DNA of 64,000 bases from Luteibacter sp. (GTDB lineage: Bacteria > Pseudomonadota > Gammaproteobacteria > Xanthomonadales > Rhodanobacteraceae). A program made the translations under genes and the position numbers. Positions 22,107 to 31,448 of the stretch are shown here, piece after piece. The notes below the pieces were generated by a model, which made no database searches, was not told the origin of the DNA, and saw only the letters and a list, made by a program, of their open reading frames with translations. How positions within the stretch are numbered: the stretch's first letter is position 1; each line of letters begins with the position of its first letter. The stretch is from the NCBI RefSeq assembly GCF_009912395.1, contig NZ_WNDO01000001.1:62001-126000 (forward strand). The letters are read 5' to 3'.

Positions 22107-23414
22107 TCAGAAATCCGCCTGGGGTGGTGCGATCAGGTCGCGTAAAGGCCTGGCATGCTCGTCGTCGCCCAGCAGCGGCGCCAGCACGGAGCGTGGCGCG
22201 TCAATGTCGAGGTGCCAGCCATGCTCATCGACCGCCTCACCGGCGATCGCGCCGGCGGCCTTGAGTCGCGCATGCAGCCGGCCCGCCGTGAGAGGAAGCT
22301 CAAGGCCCGCGCGGATACGGTCGCCACCCAGCAATTCGCCAAGCGCTTCACGCAGCCCCTCGAGCCCCTCACCCGTATGCGCGGACAACCAGACCTGGCG
22401 AGGACGGCCGTCGTCTCCGCGATCGACACGCGCCTCGGTATCCACCAGGTCGATCTTGTTCATGACGGACAACTGCGGCACGTCGCCCGCACCGATCTCC
22501 TCCAGCACCTCGTCGACCACTCGGCGCAGCAATTCGCGCTCCTCGTCGGCGGCATCGCTGACATGGATGAGCAGGTCGGCATCGCGGGCTTCGGCCAGGG
22601 TCGCGCGGAAGGCCGCGACCAGGTCGTGCGGCAGCTCACGGATGAAGCCGACGGTGTCGGCGACCACTGCGGGGCCGCAGGACAAGCCGTCGATCTTGCG
22701 GACCGTGGGATCGAGCGTGGCGAACAACTGGTCGGCGGCATAGACACCGCCGGTAGTCAGCACATTGAACAGCGTGGACTTGCCGGCATTGGTGTAGCCG
22801 ACCAGGGCGACGCGCGGGACGGTGTTGCGCAACCGCGCACGGCGCTGCTGGTCGCGCTGAACCTGAACCTTTTCAAGGCGCTTGGTCAACATCTTCACCC
22901 GCTCGGCAAGCAGGCGTCGGTCGGTTTCAAGCTGCGTTTCGCCCGGGCCACGGTTGCCGATGGCGCCGCCACGCTGGGCGTCCAGATGGGTCCAGCCACG
23001 CACCAGCCGGGTGGCGATGTGCTTGAGCTGGGCCAGTTCCACTTCGAGCTTGCCCTCGTGCGAACGGGCACGCTGAGCGAAGATGTCCAGGATCAGGCCG
23101 GCACGATCGACCACGCGAGCCTTGAGATGCTTCTCGAGGTTTCGCTCCTGGACGGGCGTGAGCACGTGGTCGACCAGCACCAGGTCGGCCTCCAGGGCGC
23201 GCACGGCCTCGGCCACTTCCTCGGCCTTGCCACTGCCGATATAGAAGCGGGGATTCGGGGTTTCCACCCGGGCGGAAATGCTAGTCAGCACCTCGGCGCC
23301 TGCCGAGGTCACGAGTTCGGCGAATTCCTCGCCACGACGGATCGCGTCGCCTTCGCCGCGCGAATGCGGCAGCACCAGGACGGCCCGGTCGCCTTTCTTT
23401 TGCCTATCGAACAC
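22107..23414 (-). CDS. hflX: Ribosome-associated GTPase HflX
   Basis: 435 aa from GTG 23414 (GAGG upstream). HflX splits stalled ribosomes, notably after heat stress. N-terminal HflX domain with FYIGSGKAEEVAE and DHVLTPVQERNLEKHL; linker GRGPGETQLETDRRL-type (seen as NRGPGETQLETDRRL); G domain ALVGYTNAGKSTLFNVLT, DTVGFIRELPHDLV and NKIDLVD. Downstream member of miaA-hfq-hflX, an order shared with many proteobacteria; here separated from hflKC only by 162 bases. Confidence 0.96.
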   Translation of the reverse strand: MFDRQKKGDRAVLVLPHSRGEGDAIRRGEEFAELVTSAGAEVLTSISARVETPNPRFYIGSGKAEEVAEAVRALEADLVLVDHVLTPVQERNLEKHLKARVVDRAGLILDIFAQRARSHEGKLEVELAQLKHIATRLVRGWTHLDAQRGGAIGNRGPGETQLETDRRLLAERVKMLTKRLEKVQVQRDQQRRARLRNTVPRVALVGYTNAGKSTLFNVLTTGGVYAADQLFATLDPTVRKIDGLSCGPAVVADTVGFIRELPHDLVAAFRATLAEARDADLLIHVSDAADEERELLRRVVDEVLEEIGAGDVPQLSVMNKIDLVDTEARVDRGDDGRPRQVWLSAHTGEGLEGLREALGELLGGDRIRAGLELPLTAGRLHARLKAAGAIAGEAVDEHGWHLDIDAPRSVLAPLLGDDEHARPLRDLIAPPQADF

Positions 23415-23506
23415 TTAGCGGAATAACCTCATGAATGGTGAAGGGCGCGCGCCGCCTACGCGTACGTGCGCCCAACGCACTTATATGGGATTCCGTCGAA
23501 GGCCCC

Positions 23507-23767
23507 TCAACCCTCGGCGTCGCCCGACACCGACTCCGCGTGGTTCTCATGACCACCGACCCGCACATTACGGCTCGGCACCACGGTGGAGATGGCGTGC
23601 TTGTAGACCATCTGGCTCACCTGGTTGCGCAGCAGCACCACGAACTGGTCGAACGACTCGATGGTGCCCTGCAACTTGATGCCGTTCACCAGGTAAATGG
23701 CGACCGGTACGCGCTCGCGGCGCAGCGCATTCAGAAACGGATCTTGCAACGATTGCCCCTTGGACAT
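23507..23767 (-). CDS. hfq: RNA chaperone Hfq
   Basis: 86 aa Sm-like hexamer subunit that pairs small RNAs with mRNAs. [40 protein letters not shown] (Sm1) and [14 protein letters not shown] (Sm2, with the YKHA poly-U site) are canonical. The C-terminal tail is short and acidic ([13 protein letters not shown]). The ATG is preceded by an A-rich GGGGAGAAG ribosome site. Lies between miaA and hflX. Confidence 0.98.
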   Translation of the reverse strand: MSKGQSLQDPFLNALRRERVPVAIYLVNGIKLQGTIESFDQFVVLLRNQVSQMVYKHAISTVVPSRNVRVGGHENHAESVSGDAEG

Positions 23768-23859
23768 TTTTCTTCTCCCCTACGTATTTTTATTGTGCGG
23801 GTCCGGGTAAAGAACGCCCCGCGGCGCCCCGGCCCAAATTTTTTGAATCTTAACTGCAT

Positions 23860-24837
23860 TTAAATGCCATCTGGAAGCGTCTGTCGTGACGATTTCGGCA
23901 TTCCAAGAAACAGCCCCACGGCGGCCGCGGCTTCCGCCAACGGAGGAGCCGTGTCCGGGTCGAATGTCCGTGCATCCAGCTCGCTCCGCAGCCAGGTGAT
24001 CTGCCGCTTGGCGAGTTGCCGGGTCGCATAGATACCACGGTCGCGGAATTCCGTCGCGTCACCGCGTCCGTCGAGGTATTCCCACGCCTGACGATAGCCC
24101 ACCGCGCGGATGGCGGGCAGGTCCGCATGCAGGTCGCCCCGGTCGCGCAGCGCCCTCACCTCATCAAGCAGCCCCTGCCCGATCATCTGATCAAAGCGCA
24201 GGGCGATCCGCTCGTGCAGCGCGGCCCGCTGTTCCGGCAGCAAGGCCAGCTTGAGCACTCGCCAGGGAAACACGCGGCGCGCCTGCTGCTGCAATTCACT
24301 GATCGGTCGCCCGGTCAGCGCCATCACTTCGAGCGCGCGCTGGATACGCTGGGCATCGGCCGGTTTGATGCGCTGCCCCGCATCCGGATCCATGGCGGCC
24401 ATACGAGCATGCATGGCGGCCCAGCCCAGGCTCGCGGCTTCGGCGGCGATCCGCTCGCGGACGGCGGGATCCGCCTCCGGCAACGCGGACAATCCGCGCT
24501 GCAAGGCCCGGAAATAGAGCCCCGTACCGCCAACCAGCAAGGGCACCTTGCCCTCGCCTGCCACCTTCGCCATGGCGGCCTCGGCATCCGTCGCGAAATC
24601 GGCCGCCGAATACGGCTGAGCAGGGTCGCGGATGTCGATCAGCTCATGGGGATAGCGCGCCAGCGTGGCGGCATCGGGCTTGGCGGAGCCGATATCGAGC
24701 CCCCGATACACCAGGGCAGAGTCCACCGAAATCAGGCCCACCGGAAAGCGATCGGCCAGATCGCAGGCAAGCGCCGTCTTTCCCGACGCGGTCGGGCCCA
24801 TGAGGAAGATGGCGAGGGGGCGCTGGTCGATGGACAT
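23860..24837 (-). CDS. miaA: tRNA dimethylallyltransferase
   Basis: 325 aa. Transfers an isoprenyl group to A37 of tRNAs reading UNN codons. P-loop [37 protein letters not shown], the GTGLYFRAL motif and [22 protein letters not shown] (seen in pieces: [15 protein letters not shown]). First gene of miaA-hfq-hflX; a terminator upstream isolates it from the lipoprotein gene. Confidence 0.96.
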   Translation of the reverse strand: MSIDQRPLAIFLMGPTASGKTALACDLADRFPVGLISVDSALVYRGLDIGSAKPDAATLARYPHELIDIRDPAQPYSAADFATDAEAAMAKVAGEGKVPLLVGGTGLYFRALQRGLSALPEADPAVRERIAAEAASLGWAAMHARMAAMDPDAGQRIKPADAQRIQRALEVMALTGRPISELQQQARRVFPWRVLKLALLPEQRAALHERIALRFDQMIGQGLLDEVRALRDRGDLHADLPAIRAVGYRQAWEYLDGRGDATEFRDRGIYATRQLAKRQITWLRSELDARTFDPDTAPPLAEAAAAVGLFLGMPKSSRQTLPDGI

Positions 24838-24851
24838 GCCGGTCCCTGGAA

Positions 24852-24882
24852 GAAAATCGCCGGCCCTGGGCCGGCGATTTTC
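24852..24882 (-). terminator. Terminator of the lipoprotein gene
   Basis: Near-perfect long stem: GAAAATCGCCGGCCC pairs with GGGCCGGCGATTTTC around a single T. Lies between the lipoprotein stop and the miaA start; the minus-strand copy ends GATTTTCTTCC. Confidence 0.85.
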
Positions 24883-24892
24883 AGGGGATCAG

Positions 24893-25390
24893 TTACTGCT
24901 GGGTCTGGGGGTCGTAGGCACCGCTGGAGGCTTCCTTACCCTGCATGCGATCAGGCAGTGCGGCCTTCTGCGGGGTGTCTTCCAGGACGCGCGCGTCCTT
25001 CTCGACGGCGTTCAGACGGACCAGCTCGCCCTTCTTGTCGTAATAGACGGCAAAGCCATAGTCGAGGGCCATGCGAGCCATGAAGCCAAGGTGGGCGTCG
25101 CGGATCTTGGAGTCGTCGCTGGGCACCAGCAGCACGGTCTTGGGCAGCTTGCCCTGGTCCTTCAGGTAGGCGAAGTGACTGCCCGTATCGGCCGCCGAAA
25201 GCACGGCGCCATCGACGAGGAACTGGCCGCTCTTGTACGCCTTGAGGGTGACGTCGAACTTGCTCTGGCTGGCGGCGGACGCGGCCTGGTCGTCCTTGGA
25301 GACGCCACGGTGGCAGCCGGCAAGCACCAGCAGGCTGGCGAGAAGGATCGCCGCGGCGGCGCGGGCCATCAGGGTGGGAACTCGGATCAT
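24893..25390 (-). CDS. Putative outer-membrane/periplasmic lipoprotein
   Basis: 165 aa from ATG 25390 (GGAGA spaced 7). Signal peptide with lipobox LLASLLVLAGC, Cys ~25 as the lipidation site; His/Arg at +2/+3 allow outer-membrane sorting. The mature part has no recognised domain: FLVDGAVLSAADTGSHFAYL, LLVPSDDSKIRDAHL, then a flexible C-terminus ending in YDPQTQQ. The segment LLVPSDDSKIRDAHLGFMAR resembles a small alpha/beta unit seen in ExbD/TolR-like folds, but this is weak. Monocistronic. Confidence 0.75.
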   Translation of the reverse strand: MIRVPTLMARAAAAILLASLLVLAGCHRGVSKDDQAASAASQSKFDVTLKAYKSGQFLVDGAVLSAADTGSHFAYLKDQGKLPKTVLLVPSDDSKIRDAHLGFMARMALDYGFAVYYDKKGELVRLNAVEKDARVLEDTPQKAALPDRMQGKEASSGAYDPQTQQ

Positions 25391-25477
25391 CGGTGTCTCC
25401 GTGGATCGGGTGCGGCTTCGGAAAGGGGCGAGTCTACCGCGCACGGGTTTCGTGCGCGGCTGGGACGCGAAAGGCGT

Positions 25478-26044
25478 TCAGGTGCTCGGCAGCGTCACGC
25501 CGCGCTGGCCCTGGTACTTGCCACCGCGGTCGGCGTAGGACACCTCGCAGACCTCGTCGGATTCGAGGAACAGCATCTGCGCCACGCCCTCGTTGGCGTA
25601 AATTTTCGCGGGCAGCGGCGTCGTGTTCGAGAACTCCAACGTGACGTGGCCTTCCCACTCGGGCTCGAGCGGGGTCACGTTCACGATGATGCCGCAGCGA
25701 GCATAGGTGCTCTTGCCCAGGCAGATCGTGAGCACGTTCCGCGGGATGCGGAAATACTCCACGGTGCGCGCCAGGGCGAACGAGTTCGGCGGGATGATGC
25801 AGACGTCCGACTTGATGTCGACGAAGCTGCCCTTGTCGAACGCCTTGGGGTCGACGATGGTCGAGTTGATGTTGGTGAACACCTTGAACTCGTCGGCACA
25901 GCGGACGTCGTAGCCGTAGCTGGACGTGCCGTAAGACACGAGACGGTGGCCGTCGCGCTCCTTGACCTGGCCCGGCGCATACGGCTCGATCATGCCGTGC
26001 TGCTCGGCCATGCGGCGAATCCACTTGTCTGACTTGATGCTCAC
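25478..26044 (-). CDS. dcd: dCTP deaminase
   Basis: 188 aa trimeric enzyme converting dCTP to dUTP for dTMP synthesis. [55 protein letters not shown] with the catalytic Glu region [13 protein letters not shown], and GGKYQGQRG at the C-terminus. The proteobacterial monofunctional form rather than the bifunctional DCD-DUT. The gap to apbC is 60 bases; co-transcription likely. Confidence 0.96.
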   Translation of the reverse strand: MSIKSDKWIRRMAEQHGMIEPYAPGQVKERDGHRLVSYGTSSYGYDVRCADEFKVFTNINSTIVDPKAFDKGSFVDIKSDVCIIPPNSFALARTVEYFRIPRNVLTICLGKSTYARCGIIVNVTPLEPEWEGHVTLEFSNTTPLPAKIYANEGVAQMLFLESDEVCEVSYADRGGKYQGQRGVTLPST

Positions 26045-26104
26045 TTACGGTCTCCCTCGCTGGAGCGGGAAAGGTATAGGAACGCCCCTTTCCACGCCAC
26101 TTGT

Positions 26105-27190
26105 TTACGTGTTCTGGATGACGATCTTGGGGAAGGAAATGGCTTTGTTGCGGGCCTGGAGCGACAGCTTCGCGGCAGCCGACCGGGCGATCGCCCGGTA
26201 GCGCGCCGCGAGGTCCGACTCCGGTATCGCCGCGACGGTCGGCTTGCCGCCGTCGGCCTGCTCACGGATGCGGATGTCCAGCGGCAGGTCGCCGAGGTAG
26301 GCGATATCCGCCTCCTCCGCCATGCGCGCGCCGCCACCGTGGCCGAAGATATGTTCCTCGTGGCCGCACTGGGAGCAGACATGGGTGGCCATGTTTTCCA
26401 CCACGCCCAGCACCGGGACCTCCACCTTGCGGAACATCCCGAGCGCCTTGCGGGCATCGAGCAGGGCGATGTCCTGCGGCGTGGTGACGATCACCGCGCC
26501 GGACACCGGCACCTTCTGCGACAGCGTGAGCTGGATGTCGCCCGTGCCGGGCGGCAGATCGATGATGAGGTAGTCCAAGCCGTCCCAGCGCGTGTCGGTC
26601 AGCAGTTGCATCAAGGCCTGAGTGACCATCGGGCCGCGCCAGATCATGGGCGTGTCCTCGTCGATCAGCACGCCGATGGACATCGCCTGCAAGCCGTGCG
26701 CCCGCATCGGCTCGATACTCTTGCCGTCCGGCGAGACGGGCTTGCCGGACAGGCCAAGCATCTTCGGCTGGCTGGGACCGTAGATATCGGCGTCCAGGAT
26801 GCCCACGGTGGCGCCCTCGGCGACCAGCGCCAGGGCCAGGTTGACCGACACGGTGGACTTGCCCACGCCACCTTTGCCCGATGCCACGGCGATGATGTTC
26901 TTCACGCCCGGCAGGGGGGCCAGTTGGCCCTGGACCTTGTGGGCGTGGATGCGCCAGCTCACGGACACGGCCGCGGAGGCGATCGCGGACTCGGCCTCCA
27001 GGGCCGCCCGGGCCGCGGCGGCGGCCTGCTCCACGTAGCCGACGGCCGGGTAGCCCAGCTGGATATCGACGGACACGCGGTCGCCATCGATACCGACGGC
27101 GCGGATCGCGGCAGAGAGCGACTGCCCGGAATGGGGATCGATGACGCGGTCGAGGACGCCGCGCACGAGGGTTTCGCTGGCCTGGGTCAT
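26105..27190 (-). CDS. apbC: Iron-sulfur cluster carrier protein (ApbC/Mrp, P-loop NTPase)
   Basis: 361 aa. N-terminal MIP18-like domain (~1-90) followed by a deviant-Walker P-loop ATPase with AVASGKGGVGKSTVSVNLAL. DADIYGPSQPKMLGL and LIIDLPPGTGDIQLTL are hallmark strings, and the cluster-binding CxxC is HVCSQCGHEEHIFGHGGG. Carries and delivers Fe-S clusters. Immediately upstream of dcd. Near metG here, as often seen in gammaproteobacteria where mrp and metG are divergent neighbours. Confidence 0.95.
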   Translation of the reverse strand: MTQASETLVRGVLDRVIDPHSGQSLSAAIRAVGIDGDRVSVDIQLGYPAVGYVEQAAAAARAALEAESAIASAAVSVSWRIHAHKVQGQLAPLPGVKNIIAVASGKGGVGKSTVSVNLALALVAEGATVGILDADIYGPSQPKMLGLSGKPVSPDGKSIEPMRAHGLQAMSIGVLIDEDTPMIWRGPMVTQALMQLLTDTRWDGLDYLIIDLPPGTGDIQLTLSQKVPVSGAVIVTTPQDIALLDARKALGMFRKVEVPVLGVVENMATHVCSQCGHEEHIFGHGGGARMAEEADIAYLGDLPLDIRIREQADGGKPTVAAIPESDLAARYRAIARSAAAKLSLQARNKAISFPKIVIQNT

Positions 27191-27272
27191 GGGGAGAAGT
27201 GAGGAAAATCGAAGATGACATTATTATGCCAGCCTGGCGCTGCCACCGGTTTAGCTGGCGCCACGCCAGCCC

Positions 27273-27332
27273 CGATCGCGCGCAAGCGCGCTCCTACACA
27301 AGCTGCCCTGTAGGAGCGCGCTTGCGCGCGAT
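27273..27332. repeat. REP-like palindrome pair, tail-to-tail (copy c)
   Basis: Here the two units point outward: TCGCGCGCAAGCGCGCTCC, a 12-base spacer, then GTAGGAGCGCGCTTGCGCGC. In copies a, b, f, g and h they point inward. Between the divergent apbC and DUF2147 genes. Confidence 0.88.
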
Positions 27333-27418
27333 TGCTTCACCCGTGGCGCGATGCAACTTGACGATTCCCGCCCCGCTTAGTCAGTCTCACCCCATACCTG
27401 ACCGTATGGGGAGTCCCG

Positions 27419-27889
27419 ATGCTTGTGAAGCACCTGATCCGCACCACCGCCGCCCTCGCCTTCGCGACGGCCACCCTCCCCGCCTTCGCCGCCACCGATA
27501 CCCCGGTCGGCAAATGGAAGACCATCGACGACACCACCCACGAGGTGAAGTCGGTCGTGGAGATCACCGACAACGGCGGCGTCCTGGAGGGCAAGGTGCT
27601 CCAGGTGCTCAAGCCCACGCCCGGCGCCGCCAAGGACGCCAACGGCCACCTCATCTGCGCCAAGTGCGACGGTGAGCGGAAGAACAAGCCCATCGAGGGC
27701 ATGACCATCCTGTGGGGCCTGAAAAAGGACGACGACGTATGGTCCGGCGGCCAGATCCTCGATCCGTCCAAGGGCAAGATCTACAAGGTCACCCTGAAGC
27801 TGGTCGATGGCGGCAAGAAACTCGACGTCCACGGCTACATCGGCATCTCGCTGATCGGCCGCAGCCAGGAATGGGTCCGCGACGAATAA
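27419..27889 (+). CDS. DUF2147 secreted protein
   Basis: 156 aa. Signal peptide (TTAALAFATATLPAFA). Mature DUF2147 pattern: PVGKWKTIDDTTHEVKSVVE, GKVLQVL, an ICAKCDGERKNKPIEGM segment, WSGGQILDPSKGKIYKVTL and YIGISLIGRSQEWVRD near the end. DUF2147 proteins are periplasmic eight-stranded beta barrels (lipocalin-like) of unknown role. GGGAG precedes the ATG. Flanked on both sides by REP-like repeats, so probably a single-gene unit. Confidence 0.9.
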   Translation: MLVKHLIRTTAALAFATATLPAFAATDTPVGKWKTIDDTTHEVKSVVEITDNGGVLEGKVLQVLKPTPGAAKDANGHLICAKCDGERKNKPIEGMTILWGLKKDDDVWSGGQILDPSKGKIYKVTLKLVDGGKKLDVHGYIGISLIGRSQEWVRDE

Positions 27890-27892
27890 GGC

Positions 27893-27950
27893 GCATCGCG
27901 CGCAAGCGCGCTCCTACAGTGGCCTTTTGTAGGAACGCGCTTCGGCGCGA
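27893..27950. repeat. REP-like palindrome pair (copy d)
   Basis: ATCGCGCGCAAGCGCGCTCC then TTTTGTAGGAACGCGCTTCGGCGCG; the second unit is diverged (AACGCGCTTCGG). Between DUF2147 and metG; CATAAT at 27979, downstream of it, is a plausible metG -10. Confidence 0.82.
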
Positions 27951-27978
27951 AACCCCAGCAGGGGAATGACCCCCATGC

Positions 27979-27984
27979 CATAAT
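27979..27984 (+). promoter_or_regulatory. Possible -10 of metG
   Basis: CATAAT in the context ATGCCATAATCC, 30 bases before the metG ATG. -35 unclear. Confidence 0.35.
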
Positions 27985-28013
27985 CCCCGGTCCCATAGCC
28001 GACCGTGCGAATC

Positions 28014-30110
28014 ATGGCCCGCCGCATCCTCGTCACCAACGCCCTCCCCTACGCCAATGGCCCGCTCCACCTGGGCCACATGCTCGGCTACATCGAAGCC
28101 GACATCTGGGCGCGGGCGCAGCGAATGCAGGGTAACGAGGTGTGGTACGTGGCGGGCGAGGACGCCCACGGCACGCCCATCATGCTGGCGGCGGAAAAAG
28201 CCGGAAAGACGTCCGAGCAATACATCGCCGACATCCGCGCCGGCCACGAAGCGGACTTCACCGACTTCCACTTCAGCTACGACCAGTACCACACCACCCA
28301 TTCGCCGGAAAACCAGGACCTCGCCACGGCGATCTACCTGCGCCTGCGCGACGGCGGCTATATCGCCCGTCGCAACATCCAGCAGCTGTACGATCCGACG
28401 CGCGACATGTTCCTGCCGGATCGCTACATCAAGGGCACCTGCCCCAACTGCGGCACGCCCGACCAGTACGGCGACAACTGCGAGAACTGCGGCGCCACCT
28501 ATGCGCCGACCGACCTCGTCAACCCGTATTCGGTGATGTCCGGTGCCACGCCGATCCTGCGCGACTCCGAGCATTACTTCTTCGAACTGGGCAAGTTCGA
28601 ACAGCTGCTTCGTGACTGGTTCGCCGGCACGTACACCGATGGCAAGCCCACGGCCGACAGCAGCGTCGTGGCCAAGCTAGGCGAGTGGATCGACGGCGGC
28701 CTGCGCGACTGGGACATCTCCCGCGACGCACCTTACTTCGGCTTCCCGATCCCCGACGCCCCGGGCAAGTTCTTCTACGTGTGGCTCGACGCGCCGGTGG
28801 GCTACCTCGCCTCGTTCAAGGCGCTGTGCGAGCGTACCGGCCTGCGCTACGACGACTTCCTCGGCAAGGACAGCACTGCCGAGATGCACCACTTCATCGG
28901 CAAGGACATCATCAACTTCCACGGCCTGTTCTGGCCCGCGATGCTGCACGGCGCCGGACTGCGCGTGCCGACCGCGCTGCACGTCAACGGCTACCTCACC
29001 GTGAACGGCGCGAAGATGTCCAAGTCGCGCGGCACCTTCATCCAGGCTCGCACCTACCTGGACGCCGGCCTCGATCCCGAAGCGCTGCGCTATTACTTCG
29101 CCACCATGCTCGGCCCGACGCCGGTGGATGTGGACCTCGACCTCAAGTCCTTCGAGGACAAGGTCAACTCGCACCTCGTCGGCAAGTGGGCGAACATCGC
29201 CAGCCGCACGGCGGGCTTCCTGCACACGCACTTCGACGGCAAGCTGGCCGACCGCTTCGACGACGAGGCCACCGCCATCTGGCGCGACCTGCTCGCCCAG
29301 TACGAAGGCATCGAGGCGCTCTACGAAGCCGACGAGTACGCCGAGGTCACCCGTCGTTTCGTCGCCATGGCCGATGCGGTAAACGGCTACATCGCCACGA
29401 AGGCGCCGTGGGTCATCGCGAAGGACGAAGCGCGTCGCGTCGAGCTGCAGCAGGTCTGCACCTTCGCGATCAACGCGTTCCGCCTGCTCTCCGGCCTGCT
29501 CAAGCCCATCGTGCCGATCACGGTCGCCGGCGCCGAGCAGTTCCTCGGCGGCCCCATCGAAAACTTCGCCGACGCCCGTCGCGAACTGTTCGGCCATACC
29601 GTCAACGCCTTCTCGCCGCTGTTCGGCCGCCTCGATCCGAAGAAGATCGACGCCATGGTCGAGGCCTCGAAAGAGTCACTGACGCCCGCCGAGCAGGCCC
29701 GCGAAGTGGCGAAGGCTGAAGCAAAGAAATCGAACAAGACCAAAGAAGCTCCCAAGCCCATGACCGACACCACCACGACCCACATCTCCATCGACGACTT
29801 CGCCCGCCTCGACCTGCGCATCGGCAAGGTTGATGTCTGCGAATTCGTCGAGGGCTCGGACAAGCTGCTGCGCTTCGAACTCGACGCCGGCCCGCTGGGC
29901 AAGCGCCAGATCTTCTCGGGCATTCGCGCCGCCTATGGCGAGCCGGAGAAGCTGGTCGGCCGCAACGTGGTCTTCATCGCCAACCTCGAACCGCGCAAGA
30001 TGCGCTTCGGCCTCTCCGAGGGCATGATCCTCTCCGCTGGCGAAGGCGGTTCGGACCTGTTCCTGCTCGACGCCGACCAGGGTGCCGCGCCGGGCGCCAC
30101 CGTTCGCTGA
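28014..30110 (+). CDS. metG: Methionine--tRNA ligase
   Basis: 698 aa class I synthetase. Start at ATG 28014 ([16 protein letters not shown]); an in-frame GTG three codons earlier is less likely. HIGH motif PLHLGHMLG, zinc knuckle [23 protein letters not shown] loop [12 protein letters not shown] Lys/Ala linker (~560-585) joins the C-terminal EMAP/Trbp111-type tRNA-binding domain [19 protein letters not shown], making this the dimeric long form. First of metG-rnfB-nth. Confidence 0.97.
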   Translation: MARRILVTNALPYANGPLHLGHMLGYIEADIWARAQRMQGNEVWYVAGEDAHGTPIMLAAEKAGKTSEQYIADIRAGHEADFTDFHFSYDQYHTTHSPENQDLATAIYLRLRDGGYIARRNIQQLYDPTRDMFLPDRYIKGTCPNCGTPDQYGDNCENCGATYAPTDLVNPYSVMSGATPILRDSEHYFFELGKFEQLLRDWFAGTYTDGKPTADSSVVAKLGEWIDGGLRDWDISRDAPYFGFPIPDAPGKFFYVWLDAPVGYLASFKALCERTGLRYDDFLGKDSTAEMHHFIGKDIINFHGLFWPAMLHGAGLRVPTALHVNGYLTVNGAKMSKSRGTFIQARTYLDAGLDPEALRYYFATMLGPTPVDVDLDLKSFEDKVNSHLVGKWANIASRTAGFLHTHFDGKLADRFDDEATAIWRDLLAQYEGIEALYEADEYAEVTRRFVAMADAVNGYIATKAPWVIAKDEARRVELQQVCTFAINAFRLLSGLLKPIVPITVAGAEQFLGGPIENFADARRELFGHTVNAFSPLFGRLDPKKIDAMVEASKESLTPAEQAREVAKAEAKKSNKTKEAPKPMTDTTTTHISIDDFARLDLRIGKVDVCEFVEGSDKLLRFELDAGPLGKRQIFSGIRAAYGEPEKLVGRNVVFIANLEPRKMRFGLSEGMILSAGEGGSDLFLLDADQGAAPGATVR

Positions 30111-30135
30111 TCGCTCCTCCGGCCGTGCGCCAGCC

Positions 30136-30744
30136 ATGACGCCAACGCTCGCCGACCGCATCGACGACCTGCTGCCGCAGACCCAGTGCGAGCAGTGCGG
30201 CTTCCATGGCTGCCGCCCCTACGCGGAAGCCATCGCCGCCGACGAGGCCGAGATCAACCGCTGCCCGCCGGGCGGTGCCATCGGCATCGCCCGGCTCGCC
30301 ACCCTGCTCGATCGCGCGATCCTTCCGCTCGACACCTCGCGTGGCGAGGAAAAGCCGCGCACGCTCGCACGCATCGTCGAAGCCGACTGCATCGGCTGTA
30401 CGAAATGCATCCAGGCCTGCCCCGTCGATGCGATCCTTGGCGCCTCAAAGCTCATGCATACGGTGGTCAGCGATCTCTGCACGGGCTGTGAGTTATGCGT
30501 ACCGGCCTGCCCCGTGGATTGCATCACGCTCGACCCGATGCCACAGGCCCAGGCCGACGACCGTGCGCACGCCGACACCGCGCGCCTCCGTTTCCAACGA
30601 CGTGAGGCACGTGTAGCCCGAGACCGCGACATGCGCGAACGCCAGCTTGCCGCGAGCAAGCGCGATGTCGGCGCGCCGGCGGCACGCAATGCCGTACTGG
30701 AAGCCCTGGCCCGTGCCAAGGCGAAAAAGAAGGACACCCCGTGA
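30136..30744 (+). CDS. rnfB: RnfB/RsxB-like ferredoxin (electron transport complex subunit B)
   Basis: 202 aa. N-terminal Fe-S domain with [16 protein letters not shown], then two ferredoxin clusters [16 protein letters not shown] and [15 protein letters not shown], then a basic C-terminal tail. It lacks the N-terminal membrane helix of canonical RnfB, so it is probably soluble or peripheral. No rnfA/C/D/G/E is present in the window. The neighbour is nth, an Fe-S DNA glycosylase whose GTG overlaps this stop by 4 bases, which suggests a role in supplying electrons or clusters to Fe-S proteins (inference). Start chosen at ATG 30136. Confidence 0.88.
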   Translation: MTPTLADRIDDLLPQTQCEQCGFHGCRPYAEAIAADEAEINRCPPGGAIGIARLATLLDRAILPLDTSRGEEKPRTLARIVEADCIGCTKCIQACPVDAILGASKLMHTVVSDLCTGCELCVPACPVDCITLDPMPQAQADDRAHADTARLRFQRREARVARDRDMRERQLAASKRDVGAPAARNAVLEALARAKAKKKDTP

Positions 30745-31379
30745 AGAAAGCCGACATCGTCGAGATGTTCAGCCGCCTGCGCGAACTGAATCCGCATCCG
30801 AAAACCGAACTCGAATACACCACTCCGTTCGAGTTGCTCTCGGCCGTGGCCCTGTCGGCGCAAGCCACCGACGTGGGCGTGAACAAGGCCACGCGGAAGC
30901 TGTTCCCCGTCGCCAATACGGCGCAGGGCATCCTCGACCTGGGCCTGGACAAGCTCAAGAGCTACATCAGCACCATCGGCCTGTACAACAACAAGGCCAA
31001 GAACCTCATCGCGATGAGCCAGATCCTCGTGGATCGCTACGATGGGGAGGTGCCGCAGTCTCGCGAAGCGCTTGAAGAACTACCGGGCGTTGGCCGCAAG
31101 ACGGCAAATGTCGTGCTCAACACAGCCTTCGGCCAGCCCACCATCGCGGTGGACACGCACATCTTCCGCGTTTCCAACCGCACGGGCCTCGCCCCGGGAG
31201 CGGACGTGCGCAAGGTGGAGGACAAGCGGGAAAAAGTGATCCCCAAGGAATTCATCCAGGACGCCCATCATTGGCTGATCCTGCACGGGCGTTATGTGTG
31301 CAAGGCACGCAAGCCGGAGTGTCCGGGCTGCCCGATCGTGGATCTTTGCGCGTTCAAGCAAAAGACCAAGGCGGCGTAG
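30741..31379 (+). CDS. nth: Endonuclease III
   Basis: 212 aa bifunctional DNA glycosylase/AP lyase for oxidised pyrimidines. Helix-hairpin-helix [13 protein letters not shown] with the catalytic Lys; catalytic Asp in [12 protein letters not shown]; 4Fe-4S cluster loop [17 protein letters not shown] with C-x6-C-x2-C-x5-C spacing. Translationally coupled to rnfB. Confidence 0.97.
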   Translation: MKKADIVEMFSRLRELNPHPKTELEYTTPFELLSAVALSAQATDVGVNKATRKLFPVANTAQGILDLGLDKLKSYISTIGLYNNKAKNLIAMSQILVDRYDGEVPQSREALEELPGVGRKTANVVLNTAFGQPTIAVDTHIFRVSNRTGLAPGADVRKVEDKREKVIPKEFIQDAHHWLILHGRYVCKARKPECPGCPIVDLCAFKQKTKAA

Positions 31380-31390
31380 CCGCCTTGGTC
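31364..31390. terminator. Terminator hairpin overlapping the nth stop
   Basis: 12-bp perfect stem GACCAAGGCGGC with its complement around GTA; the nth stop TAG is in the loop/stem. Minus-strand copy is followed by TTTTGCTTG, so it can also stop sulP transcripts coming from the other side. Confidence 0.6.
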
Positions 31391-31412
31391 GTCGTGTTGT
31401 CGTAACCGGGGG

Positions 31413-31434
31413 TCGCGCGCAAGCGCGCTCCTAC
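31413..31434. repeat. REP-like half unit (copy e)
   Basis: Single unit TCGCGCGCAAGCGCGCTCC plus TAC, without a partner, between the convergent genes nth and sulP. Confidence 0.8.
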
Positions 31435-31448
31435 AGGCGATCGGACTG

